Part shown: positions 11,352 through 18,933 of the stretch, piece after piece
Layout: each line of letters starts with the position of its first letter
How positions within the stretch are numbered: position 1 is the stretch's first letter
Assembly: GCA_019114545.1 (NCBI GenBank)
Contig: DXFG01000324.1
Location: 1-40,960, forward strand
Direction: 5' to 3'
DNA: 40,960 nt
Source: Candidatus Blautia pullistercoris
Lineage (GTDB): Bacteria; Bacillota; Clostridia; Lachnospirales; Lachnospiraceae
Program-made: the position numbers and the translations under genes
The notes under the pieces: generated by a model
What the model was told of the DNA's origin: nothing
The model's database searches: none
Seen by the model: only the letters and a program-made list of their open reading frames with translations

Positions 11352-12497
11352 TCAGCACACCAGTGCAGACAGAAAATTTTCCGGCGTATAAAAAGCAGAT
11401 CCATCAAAGATTTCTTCCAGCAAATTCAGATTTTCATCGGAATGTTCAATCTCTCTGGCAAACTTCCAGGCAGCCCGGCAGACGGTTTCTAATTCCAAGG
11501 ATTCCCCATGGATGCAGCATCGCTCCAAAATGATCTCCCGGATCCAGAGTACGGAAAACACCGAAAGAACTGCCTTTGAATAAATCATATCGTCGTATAC
11601 CCCTCCGCAGAAATAAGTATAGACAAAGAAAACCAGGATCTGTTCTCCCCAGATATCCCAATAGGGGGCTGTCCCGGATTTTTTCAGAGATTCATGAAAT
11701 CTCTCCAAGATATTCCTGTAGGTTTCTTCTCCTCTATCATAAAGCTGCGTCTGAAGATTTTCAATCTCTTTTCCCCAGTCCTCCCGGAGGGTTTCCAGTT
11801 TTTCCAGATCTTTAGCCATGGCCTGCATATTCCGGAATCTGGCTTTAAGGCTTCCTTTCTCTTCCTTCTTCAGGATATTTTCCATACACGCTTTCAGCTC
11901 CAATTCAAACAATTCTCCTTTGTCCAGAGCCTTCTGTATTTCAAAAGAAAACCGGAGCAGAACTGCCATTCTCTTGGAGAAATTCAGAGACCGGTCCTGG
12001 ATCACAGCAAAAATAAGTTCCCTGGCCTCCTCCAGACGGTCGAAAAGCAACAGATCGAAATCCTGATAGTCTTCCTCGTCCTCCTCCACAGCATCCTCTG
12101 TCTCCTCAAATTCTGTCTTTTCCTTTGTGGACAACATGATCCTGGCTGCCTCCGGACAGGAAAGAGAAAGGGAATATTCTCTCAGATCTTCAAACTCTTC
12201 CACATGTCTGGGATACTGACGGCAGGTCTGGCAAAGGGCCTCCGGTCCCAGCTCCTGATAGATATCGCAGAGATTTTCCTCATTTAAAAAGCTGCAGCGT
12301 CTGTTATACTGTTCAAAAGTTCCCTGATACCAGTCAATAGAATTTACAAGCCGGGTACCGAAATCGCTTTTTACATTGCTGTACCTTTCCAGAGATTGCT
12401 CATCAATCACAATCTGCCATCCGGCACAGCAGGTGTCCGGACATCTGCCGGCAATACATTGGAAATTTTGATAATATTGTGGTTTTCTGTAGCGCAT
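11352..12497 (-). CDS. flagellin lysine-N-methylase (FliB)-like protein
   Basis: This 381-residue protein begins with MRYRKPQYYQNFQC followed by a Cys cluster (Cys14, Cys19, Cys23, Cys24) and further Cys in RRCSFL, NLCDIY and LCQTCRQYPR, the pattern of the FliB family. FliB of Salmonella methylates flagellin lysines, and the Cys cluster is thought to hold an Fe-S centre. No flagellar gene is near, so the real substrate may differ; many relatives occur away from motility loci. The start is the ATG at 12497 with AGGA 7 bases upstream; the frame extends 17 codons further without a site. A long hairpin lies in its leader. Confidence 0.72.
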   Translation of the reverse strand: MRYRKPQYYQNFQCIAGRCPDTCCAGWQIVIDEQSLERYSNVKSDFGTRLVNSIDWYQGTFEQYNRRCSFLNEENLCDIYQELGPEALCQTCRQYPRHVEEFEDLREYSLSLSCPEAARIMLSTKEKTEFEETEDAVEEDEEDYQDFDLLLFDRLEEARELIFAVIQDRSLNFSKRMAVLLRFSFEIQKALDKGELFELELKACMENILKKEEKGSLKARFRNMQAMAKDLEKLETLREDWGKEIENLQTQLYDRGEETYRNILERFHESLKKSGTAPYWDIWGEQILVFFVYTYFCGGVYDDMIYSKAVLSVFSVLWIREIILERCCIHGESLELETVCRAAWKFAREIEHSDENLNLLEEIFDGSAFYTPENFLSALVC

Positions 12498-12533
12498 TTT
12501 CTTGTCCTGCTTTCTGAAAAATCGTACAAACAT

Positions 12534-12579
12534 CAGAAGATCATGCACGAATACAGACCGGACAATGCATGATCTTCTG
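12534..12579 (-). repeat. 14-bp perfect inverted repeat in the fliB-like leader
   Basis: Arms CAGAAGATCATGCA (12534-12547) and TGCATGATCTTCTG (12566-12579) match perfectly around an 18-base loop. With the predicted promoter at 12607-12635 the hairpin would span roughly +20 to +66 of the leader and end 36 bases before the start codon. No U run follows, so it is not a classical terminator. Confidence 0.75.
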
Positions 12580-12606
12580 TTTTCTGTCGTAAATATTTCA
12601 ATAATG

Positions 12607-12635
12607 AGATTAACACATCTTTCTTAAGATTGCAA
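12607..12635 (-). promoter_or_regulatory. promoter of the fliB-like gene
   Basis: On the minus strand TTGCAA (12630-12635) and TAATCT (12607-12612) are 17 bp apart, 110 bp before the start codon. It is divergent from the LacI-kinase promoter. Confidence 0.55.
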
Positions 12636-12657
12636 TGAAAGGAGCATTTTCCTTATA

Positions 12658-12690
12658 TTGACAAAAAGAACAAGATAGTCAATAATGACT
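12658..12690 (+). promoter_or_regulatory. promoter and candidate operator of the LacI-kinase gene
   Basis: A consensus -35 TTGACA (12658-12663) and -10 AATAAT (12681-12686) are 17 bp apart. The dyad AGTCA-ATAA-TGACT (12677-12690) covers the -10 box. A palindrome on the promoter of a LacI family gene is the usual arrangement for self-repression. Confidence 0.65.
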
Positions 12691-12736
12691 TTATAAACAT
12701 GATTTTAAAAGGGAATAACAAGGAAAGGTATTGCCT

Positions 12737-14656
12737 ATGACTATAAAGGAAATTGCAAATTTAGCAGGAGTTTCCATCTCCACAGTCTCTAAGATTGTAA
12801 ACAATAAAGCAGAAAATATTAATATTGAAACCCGGAACCGGGTGTTAAAAATCGTTAAAGAATATAACTATACCCCATACGGAACGGCCAAAAGCCTTTC
12901 AAATGCCAAAACATTCCTGATCGGCGTATTACTGAAGCATTCTTCTCAAACCAATCTTTTAGAAAACGGCATTATGGAATCTGCCCAGCGCCATGGATAT
13001 AATGTATTGATCTGTGACAGTAATGACAGCCAGGAGCAGGAACTGAAGCATATTACTGCCTTATGCCGCCATCATGTAGACGGGGTGATCTGGGAACCGG
13101 TATGTGAAGACAGCATGGAACGGCAGCGCTATTTTAAAGAGATGAACATCCCTTTTTCTTTTATCAATATACCAAGCCCCGGTATTTCTCAATGCCTGGA
13201 TTTTACTCTGATGGGATATGCTGCTGCCCAAAAGCTTCTGGACTACCGGCATACCAATATTGCCTGCCTGACCAAGCCTGGCAGTTTCCGGTCCGCCATG
13301 GTCTTCGAGGGGTTTAAAAAATGTCTTTTCGATCATGAAATTCCTTATACGGAAGATATGCAGATTTCTATCTTTGACAAAGATTTTTATACAAAGATCT
13401 CTCTTCAGGGATTCACCGGAATTGTCAGCACGCATTTTGAATCGGCCCTGGCTCTTTATGCAAAAGTAGACAGCTTTCATTACCACATTCCCTCCGATCT
13501 GTCCCTGGTCAGTCTGCGGGAGGACGCCAGAGAAGCCATACGATTTCCTCGCATCTCTTCAATACGGATCCCCTACCGGCGTTTTGGAGAAAACGTATGT
13601 GAAAATCTTATTGCGGAGTGCGAGCAGGCAAAACCTTCTGAGCTTCTTACACTGAAACCGGAAGATCTTCTCCTTGATCATGAGGACAGTATCGATGCGC
13701 CCCCATCCTTTCGCTATAAAAAAATCGTGGTAGTAGGCAGTATTAATACAGATATCACTTTAAATGTGGATGAGGCTCCCAAGCCGGGTACCACGGTAAT
13801 CACTACCTCTTCTTCTACAACCCTGGGAGGAAAAGGAGCCAATCAGGCCATTGGTGCCGCAAAACTTGGCCGGGAAGTGGTGATCCTTGGAAAAACAGGA
13901 AATGATTTTGATTCCAACGTGGTTTACGATACACTAAAAAAGGAACATGTTCTCACCCATGGACTGCGTCGGGATTCCCGTGCTCTCACTGGTAAAGCAT
14001 ATATTCATGTACTGAAAGACGCAGAAAGCAGCATTACCATCCTGCCAGGAGCCAATCTTCATCTTACCCCGGAAGACATTCTTTCCAGGGAACATCTGTT
14101 TGAGGGCTGCGGCTACTGTCTGATTTCTACGGAAATCCCTGAAGAAACGGTGATCCAGTCTCTGAAAACTGCAAAGAATCATCAGGGAAAAACCATTGTC
14201 AAACCGGCTGCTCTTTCTGCTCTTCCTGAGGGGCTGCTGGAAAATACAGATATTTTTGTTCCAAATAAAAACGAAGCGGCAGTACTGTGTCCCGGAGAAG
14301 CTTCTGTAGAAAAGCAGGCGGACTTTTTTCTATCTAAAGGCTGCCCGGTGGTGATTATAACTCTTGGTCACAAAGGCTGCTATTTACGGACTTCAGAAGA
14401 AAGTCTTTATTTTCCTGCCTCCAATTTTCCCTCGGTAGATTCTACAGGAGGGGCAGATGCCTTTATCGCCGCTCTGGCCTCTTACCTCACAGAAGGATAT
14501 CCCCTGACAAAAGCCATTCGGATTGCTTCTTATGCGGCCGGATTCTGCGTTTCCAGAACAGGGGTGGTGCCTGCGCTGATTGATCGGCCTTCTCTGGAAA
14601 ATCATATAAAGATCAATGAGCCGGACCTGCTATTTCCGCAAAAACAAAAGTCATAA
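12737..14656 (+). CDS. LacI family regulator fused to a ribokinase-like (PfkB) sugar kinase
   Basis: One 639-residue chain joins two complete proteins. Residues 1-50 are a LacI helix-turn-helix (IKEIANLAGVSISTVSKIVN) with hinge helix; about 58-316 form the periplasmic-binding-like effector domain (DGVIWEP, SLVSLRED). Residues 328-620 are a PfkB kinase: VVVGSINTD, the substrate motif GGKGAN at 364-369, NxxE at 510-513 and the anion hole with catalytic base in DSTGGAD (Asp574). Most ribokinases read GAGD here, so GGAD is a variant, but the Asp is kept. The chain would bind a sugar, phosphorylate a sugar (ribose-like by similarity) and control transcription. The start at 12737 has AGGAAAGG 8 bases upstream; the in-frame TTG six bases earlier is less likely. 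No sugar transporter or other sugar gene is adjacent. Confidence 0.88.
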   Translation: MTIKEIANLAGVSISTVSKIVNNKAENINIETRNRVLKIVKEYNYTPYGTAKSLSNAKTFLIGVLLKHSSQTNLLENGIMESAQRHGYNVLICDSNDSQEQELKHITALCRHHVDGVIWEPVCEDSMERQRYFKEMNIPFSFINIPSPGISQCLDFTLMGYAAAQKLLDYRHTNIACLTKPGSFRSAMVFEGFKKCLFDHEIPYTEDMQISIFDKDFYTKISLQGFTGIVSTHFESALALYAKVDSFHYHIPSDLSLVSLREDAREAIRFPRISSIRIPYRRFGENVCENLIAECEQAKPSELLTLKPEDLLLDHEDSIDAPPSFRYKKIVVVGSINTDITLNVDEAPKPGTTVITTSSSTTLGGKGANQAIGAAKLGREVVILGKTGNDFDSNVVYDTLKKEHVLTHGLRRDSRALTGKAYIHVLKDAESSITILPGANLHLTPEDILSREHLFEGCGYCLISTEIPEETVIQSLKTAKNHQGKTIVKPAALSALPEGLLENTDIFVPNKNEAAVLCPGEASVEKQADFFLSKGCPVVIITLGHKGCYLRTSEESLYFPASNFPSVDSTGGADAFIAALASYLTEGYPLTKAIRIASYAAGFCVSRTGVVPALIDRPSLENHIKINEPDLLFPQKQKS

Positions 14657-14706
14657 TTTTGTAGTTTTTTTTCGTTTTTTTGAAAGACGGACCTACCTGT
14701 TTCTTT

Positions 14707-14712
14707 TATAAT
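14707..14712 (+). promoter_or_regulatory. possible -10 box of the MATE gene
   Basis: TATAAT lies about 104 bp before the MATE start. The nearest -35 candidate, TTGAAA at 14680-14685, is 21 bp away, longer than usual. The rest of the gap 14657-14815 holds T-rich stretches and no clear terminator hairpin. Confidence 0.3.
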
Positions 14713-14815
14713 ATTGTTTAAGCTCTAAAGGGCTGTTCCATTAAATGCCGGCCGAAATATATCAGGCTTCGCTAATATGGAGCAGTCTTCTTTTATACAT
14801 GGAGGTATTTATGAA

Positions 14816-16177
14816 ATGAATAGGATAACAAAAGATAATACATCTACTTTTTACAAAGACATGATCCGTCTTGCTCTGCCTATCGTCATGCAGAACCTTA
14901 TCACTACAGCCGTCAGCTCCGCGGATGTGGTCATGCTTGGCTTTGTAAGCCAGACAGCCCTTGCTGCCGGTTCTCTTGCCAGCCAGATCATGTTTATCCT
15001 GAATCTTGTATATACAGGGATTTCCTCCGGGATCATTATGCTTGCTGCACAATACTGGGGAAAAAAGGATACCCGGACTATTGAAAAGATCATGGGAATC
15101 GGCATGCGTCTTTCCATATTGATCTCCCTCCTCTTCTTTATACTGGCCCTTTTCAGCCCCTCGCTGCTCATGCATATTTTTACCAATGACTCTTCTCTGT
15201 TCGGTCCCGGAGAAACCTATCTGCGCATAGTAAGCTTTTCTTATCTGTTTATGAGCATCTCCCAGGTATATCTTTGTACCATGCGGACGATTGAACGGGT
15301 AATCTTTGCTACTGTTGTAAACGGGACTGCACTGGTTTTAAATATTGTTCTAAATGCAGTCTTTATCTTCGGACTGTTCGGCCTCCCGAAAATGGGAATT
15401 GCAGGAGTTGCTCTTGCAACTACGATCGCCCGTTTTGTAGAGCTCAGTCTGTGTATAATGGATACTTTAAGATTTAAAACCCTGCGTTTTCGGCCTATCA
15501 CAATCTTTCAGCATCATAGGCTGCTTTTTGCCGACTTTATCCGATATTCTCTTCCTGCCTTTGGAAATGAAGTAGCCTGGGGCGTTGCCTTCTCTACATA
15601 TTCTGTGATCATGGGGCATCTGGGAAGTGATATGGTAGCGGCAAATGCGGTAGTAGTGGTAGCCAGAAACCTGGGAACTGTAGTCTGTTTCGGAATTGCC
15701 AATGCAGGTGCCATCCTTCTGGGAAAATCTATTGGAGCCGGACATATGGAGCTGGTAAAAGCAGACGCATCCCGTTTCTGTAAAATAACCTTTTTCAGCG
15801 GCGTTGCAGGAGGGATCCTGATCTTTCTTCTCCGTCCTGTATTCATGAATATGTCTGACCTGAGTACTGTGTCCCGGGGATACCTGAACATTATGCTTTT
15901 TATCAACATGTATTATGTTATAGGGCAGGCTATGAATTCTTCTGTTATCAGCGGTATCTTCCGGGCAGGCGGAGATTCCAGATGGGGATTTATCTGTGAT
16001 TTTATAGACATGTGGATATATGCGGTTCCTCTGGGCTTTCTCTCTGCTTTTGTGTTCAAGCTTCCCCCTATGTGGGTATATTTTCTCATCTGCACTGATG
16101 AATTTGTAAAACTTCCCTTTGTCTACCGCCATTATAAAAGCTATAAGTGGCTGAAAAATATTACCCGTGAGTTCTAA
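14816..16177 (+). CDS. MATE family efflux transporter
   Basis: This 453-residue protein has about 12 transmembrane segments in two halves and opens with the MATE-like stretch MIRLALPIVMQNLITTAVSSADVVMLGFVSQTALAAGSLASQ. A second, similar block starts near residue 240 (DFIRYSLPAFGNEVAWG). MATE proteins export cationic drugs or metabolites using Na+ or H+; the substrate is unknown. The start ATG at 14816 has GGAGG 10 bases upstream. A closer ATG at 14811 opens only Met-Lys-stop, with its stop overlapping the true start. An in-frame ATG at 14777 lacks a ribosome site. It lies 159 bp after the LacI-kinase gene; a functional link is possible but not shown. Confidence 0.87.
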   Translation: MNRITKDNTSTFYKDMIRLALPIVMQNLITTAVSSADVVMLGFVSQTALAAGSLASQIMFILNLVYTGISSGIIMLAAQYWGKKDTRTIEKIMGIGMRLSILISLLFFILALFSPSLLMHIFTNDSSLFGPGETYLRIVSFSYLFMSISQVYLCTMRTIERVIFATVVNGTALVLNIVLNAVFIFGLFGLPKMGIAGVALATTIARFVELSLCIMDTLRFKTLRFRPITIFQHHRLLFADFIRYSLPAFGNEVAWGVAFSTYSVIMGHLGSDMVAANAVVVVARNLGTVVCFGIANAGAILLGKSIGAGHMELVKADASRFCKITFFSGVAGGILIFLLRPVFMNMSDLSTVSRGYLNIMLFINMYYVIGQAMNSSVISGIFRAGGDSRWGFICDFIDMWIYAVPLGFLSAFVFKLPPMWVYFLICTDEFVKLPFVYRHYKSYKWLKNITREF

Positions 16178-16196
16178 ACTCTCTGTTAAAAAAACA

Positions 16197-16233
16197 CGGA
16201 CAGGCAGACTGGAAATCTCCAGCTGTCTGTCCG
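16197..16233. terminator. bidirectional terminator between convergent genes
   Basis: Outer arms CGGACAG (16197-16203) and CTGTCCG (16227-16233) are extended inward by a nearly matched stem with one bulge and a 6-base loop. An A run precedes the stem and TTCTTT follows, so both strands could use it. Confidence 0.7.
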
Positions 16234-16243
16234 GTTCTTTCTT

Positions 16244-16735
16244 TCAGAATATATTTCTCATATCATACCACCTGGCTCCCCCATGGGAAGAATCCGACTC
16301 CCCGTAGCATTGGAAGCCATGCTTTTCATAAAATCTGATAAGCTTCTCTTTGCAAGTCAGGACCACACCTTTCTTTCCCCGGCTTCTGGCCAGATCTGTA
16401 AAATAATCCACCAGTTTTCCTGCTATTCCCTGGCGCCGGTAATCCGGCAGCACGTTCAGTCCGAAAACCGTCTGATAATCTCCTCCTGGAATATGAAGGC
16501 TTACCTCATGGTACATTTCATCAGGAAGATAGGGTCTGTCTGTAGTCCCTCCATTAATAAAGCCTACAGGTTTTCCCTCTGCCTCTGCCACCACAAAATT
16601 TTCCGGGAAGGTTTTCATCCTTTCCTCTACCTGCTCCGGCGAAGCCGCCTCCAGGGGAGGAAAGCAGATTCCCTCAATTTCAGCCAGACTTCCGGCTTCC
16701 TCAGGTCTTGCCATTCTGATCAATATATCACCCAT
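16244..16735 (-). CDS. GNAT family N-acetyltransferase
   Basis: This 163-residue GNAT protein has the acetyl-CoA site VLPDYRRQGIAGKLVDYF (R/Q-x-x-G-x-A) near residues 115-131 and motif B IRFYEKHGFQCYGES near 148. The beta4 strand VFGLNVLP precedes the site, and the N-terminal half IRMARPEEAGSLAEIEGICFPP resembles arylalkylamine-type acetyltransferases. It transfers acetyl to an amine that cannot be named. The gene follows the cytidylate-kinase-like gene after 7 bp. An AAAGGA ribosome site is far from the ATG (about 13 bases), so expression may depend on coupling. Confidence 0.85.
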   Translation of the reverse strand: MGDILIRMARPEEAGSLAEIEGICFPPLEAASPEQVEERMKTFPENFVVAEAEGKPVGFINGGTTDRPYLPDEMYHEVSLHIPGGDYQTVFGLNVLPDYRRQGIAGKLVDYFTDLARSRGKKGVVLTCKEKLIRFYEKHGFQCYGESDSSHGGARWYDMRNIF

Positions 16736-16742
16736 ACGTTTC

Positions 16743-17345
16743 TTAAAGTCCTTTCGCCAGTCTCTCTATAATATCTACACAATTTTCAATTCCTATGAGA
16801 CTGCTGTCCAGGCAAAGATGATAGTTTTTGGCCATTCCCCAGTCTCTTCCTGTATAGTGCTGATAATAAAGTTTTCTTTTTTTATCTTTTTCTTCCAGAC
16901 GTTTTTCCGGTCTTTCTTTCCGCTCTCCATAGAGCCGGAGGATCCTTTCTTTCTTAAATTCCAGAGGAGCATGGACAAATACATGAAGACAGTCGTCCCT
17001 GTCTTCCAGCACATAATCACCGCACCTTCCAACGATCACACAAGGTTCTTTTTCCGCCAGTTCCCGAATGATCTTGTACTGCACTGACCAGAGATAGTCA
17101 GACATAGACATTCCGTTAGGTCCCATAGCCTGTCCCTGTGAAAGACTGTAGAAAAACCAGTTGGAACTGGAAGCTTCCTCTCCCTGTCTTGCAACAAATT
17201 CCTGGCAGAAGCCGGTTTCTTCTGCGATCTTACGGATCAGTTCCTTATCATAGTAAGAAATTCCCAGACGTTTTGCTGTTTTCTTTCCGATCGTTCTTCC
17301 TCCGCTGCCGAATTCCCGGCTGATTGTGATCACTCTTTTACCCAT
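16743..17345 (-). CDS. cytidylate kinase-like family protein
   Basis: This 200-residue P-loop kinase-like protein starts VITISREFGSGGRTIGKKTAKRLG, the nucleotide-binding loop of the cytidylate-kinase-like family, then YYDKELI, PCVIVGRCGDYVL and an Arg-rich lid region (ERILRLYGERKERPEKR). The family is widespread in Clostridia and is distinct from the essential Cmk; its substrate is not established. The start at 17345 has AAGGAG 8 bases upstream. The open frame runs 24 codons further upstream, but those residues are low in family similarity and overlap a hairpin-containing spacer. Confidence 0.82.
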   Translation of the reverse strand: MGKRVITISREFGSGGRTIGKKTAKRLGISYYDKELIRKIAEETGFCQEFVARQGEEASSSNWFFYSLSQGQAMGPNGMSMSDYLWSVQYKIIRELAEKEPCVIVGRCGDYVLEDRDDCLHVFVHAPLEFKKERILRLYGERKERPEKRLEEKDKKRKLYYQHYTGRDWGMAKNYHLCLDSSLIGIENCVDIIERLAKGL

Positions 17346-17409
17346 AAGCCTTCTCCTTTCTCTGCAACCAGAAAAGAGCAAAGTAGGCAATCCCACTTCA
17401 GCTCTCTCT

Positions 17410-17427
17410 CCCCTCAATCTTGAGGGG
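17410..17427 (-). repeat. short palindrome in the leader of the cytidylate-kinase-like gene
   Basis: CCCCTCAA and TTGAGGGG (17410-17417 and 17420-17427) form a perfect stem around two bases in the 106-bp spacer downstream of niaR. No T run follows on the minus strand. It may be a processing site or a weak pause rather than a terminator. Confidence 0.5.
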
Positions 17428-17451
17428 CTTGAACACTTTGTGCGCCAGGCA

Positions 17452-17958
17452 TTACGCAGATAAGATCCCGGCCTCCTTCAGGCTTTCCTGGATCCTGTCC
17501 AGGATCTCCTCGCTGTCTGCATAGACCGTATGACAGTGGTACCCTGAGGTAAGGCTGGTCAGGGGGCGAGACTTGCCGCTCTGGATCTCTTCCAGGAATT
17601 TTCGGACCTGCATCCGGGAACTGATATTCAGAGAAGCGCGAAGTTCTCCATAGACCTTATGCTCCACAAAAACGTCTGCCGCCCTTCCTCCCCAGTCTAC
17701 GATGATATTCAGTTCTTTCTCGATCTGCTCATCGGTATGGAAGACCCGGAAGATCCGGACAGCCTTTTTTTCATCTTTACACACATAACCTCTGTTCGTG
17801 GAAAGGATTTCCCTGTCTCCGGCTCTCAGCAAAGCAATATCCTGAACAATCACCTGCCTGCTCACATGGAAGATTTCCGCAAGCTTCTGCCCGGATACCG
17901 GTTTTTCGCTCTCTTCTATGTATTTTAAGATCTCCTGTCTCCGCTCTTCTCCTGCCAT
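17452..17958 (-). CDS. niaR: transcriptional repressor NiaR (niacin-responsive)
   Basis: This 168-residue regulator has an N-terminal winged helix (EERRQEILKYIEESEKPVSGQKLAEIFHVSRQVIVQDIALLRAGD) and a C-terminal 3H domain with the conserved His residues in VEHKVYGEL and SGYHCHTVYAD. NiaR proteins bind nicotinic acid and repress NAD synthesis and niacin uptake genes. The gene lies just after nadC, and a matching dyad sits on the nadA promoter. ATG at 17958 is chosen because the family starts near GEERR; a GTG at 17964 with GGAGG 8 bases upstream is an equally good ribosome fit and would add two residues. Confidence 0.92.
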   Translation of the reverse strand: MAGEERRQEILKYIEESEKPVSGQKLAEIFHVSRQVIVQDIALLRAGDREILSTNRGYVCKDEKKAVRIFRVFHTDEQIEKELNIIVDWGGRAADVFVEHKVYGELRASLNISSRMQVRKFLEEIQSGKSRPLTSLTSGYHCHTVYADSEEILDRIQESLKEAGILSA

Positions 17959-18028
17959 CTGCACTGCCTTCTCCTCCGCTGTTTAAAAATCTCTCCTCTA
18001 AACCTTTCTATGCCTGGTTTCTATCTCT

Positions 18029-18034
18029 AGTATA
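18029..18034 (-). promoter_or_regulatory. extended -10 promoter of niaR
   Basis: On the minus strand TGG-TATACT (core 18029-18034) precedes niaR by about 70 bp. No good -35 is seen. It would give niaR its own transcript apart from nadABC. Confidence 0.45.
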
Positions 18035-18048
18035 CCACAAAGCGGAGA

Positions 18049-18076
18049 GCCAAGCGAGTATTTCTACTCATTTGGC
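18049..18076 (-). other. hairpin across the nadC stop codon
   Basis: GAGTA (18056-18060) pairs with TACTC (18065-18069) around TTTC, and GCCAA (18049-18053) with TTGGC (18072-18076), leaving a 2x2 internal mismatch. The nadC stop codon lies inside. No T run follows, so it could be a weak terminator or an mRNA 3'-end stabiliser between nadC and niaR. Confidence 0.4.
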
Positions 18077-18933
18077 AATCCATCCACTGCATGAAGATTC
18101 TTTAGAGAAAGGTCCAGGATCGGCGCAGAATGAGTCAGCGCACCGCTGGAAATATAATCCACGCCTATAGACACCAGATTTTCGATATTCTCTTTTGTCA
18201 CATTCCCGGAGCATTCCGTCTGGGCTCTGCCGTCTATAAGGGCTACCGCTTCTTTCATCATTTCCGGCGTCATATTATCCAGCATAATGATATCCGCCCC
18301 TGCCTCCAGAGCTTCTTTCACCATATCCAGATTTTCTGTCTCCACCTCGATCTTTCTTACAAAGGGAGCATATTCTCTGGCCATTTCCACAGCTTTCTTT
18401 ACACTTCCTGCCGCCCCGATATGATTATCTTTTAAAAGAATTCCATCGGAAAGATTATATCTGTGGTTATAGCCGCCTCCGGTCTTTACCGCATATTTTT
18501 CAAAGATACGCATATTAGGGGTGGTTTTCCTGGTGTCCAGGAGTTTTGTCCTACTACCTTTAAGCAGATCTGCAATCTGGCGGGTATAGGTGGCAATACC
18601 GCTCATTCTCTGAAGATAATTCAGGGCAGTCCGTTCGCCGGAGAGAAGTACCCGGATATCTCCCTTTACCAGTCCTAAAAGCTGGCCTTTTTCTACCTTA
18701 TCTCCGTCTTTTACATAAAATTCCGTCTCTGTATTTTCGTCCAGAAGGGTAAAGACTCTCTCAAATACCCATATTCCGGCGATCACTCCGGTTTCTTTGC
18801 ACAAAAGCTGGACTTCTCCCATCTGTTTTTTGCGCATCACAGAATTTGTGGTGATATCCTCGCTTGTAATATCCTCTTCCAGTGCCATACGGATCAGCCT
18901 GTCTGCATTTAATTTCATGGTTATCTCATTCAT
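18064..18933 (-). CDS. nadC: nicotinate-nucleotide pyrophosphorylase (carboxylating)
   Basis: NadC converts quinolinate and PRPP to nicotinate mononucleotide, CO2 and pyrophosphate. The 289-residue protein shows the family blocks: the N-terminal EEDITSEDITTN, GERTALNYLQRMSGIAT, KLLDTRKTTPNMRIFEKYAVKTGGGYNHR, then LLKDNHI, IEVETENLD and a LDNMTPE block with C-terminal ISSGALTHSAP. Length is normal. Its ATG overlaps the nadB stop in ATGA, so the two are translationally coupled. It is the last step of the nadABC pathway encoded here. Confidence 0.97.
   Translation of the reverse strand: MNEITMKLNADRLIRMALEEDITSEDITTNSVMRKKQMGEVQLLCKETGVIAGIWVFERVFTLLDENTETEFYVKDGDKVEKGQLLGLVKGDIRVLLSGERTALNYLQRMSGIATYTRQIADLLKGSRTKLLDTRKTTPNMRIFEKYAVKTGGGYNHRYNLSDGILLKDNHIGAAGSVKKAVEMAREYAPFVRKIEVETENLDMVKEALEAGADIIMLDNMTPEMMKEAVALIDGRAQTECSGNVTKENIENLVSIGVDYISSGALTHSAPILDLSLKNLHAVDGLPNE

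Noticed and set aside
11352-12497. Flagellar locus
   Set aside because: Only the FliB-like gene is present; no flagellin, motor or export gene is seen in the window.
12731-12736. TTG at 12731 as start of the LacI-kinase gene
   Set aside because: ATG at 12737 has the better ribosome-site spacing and matches the usual LacI start MTIKEIA.
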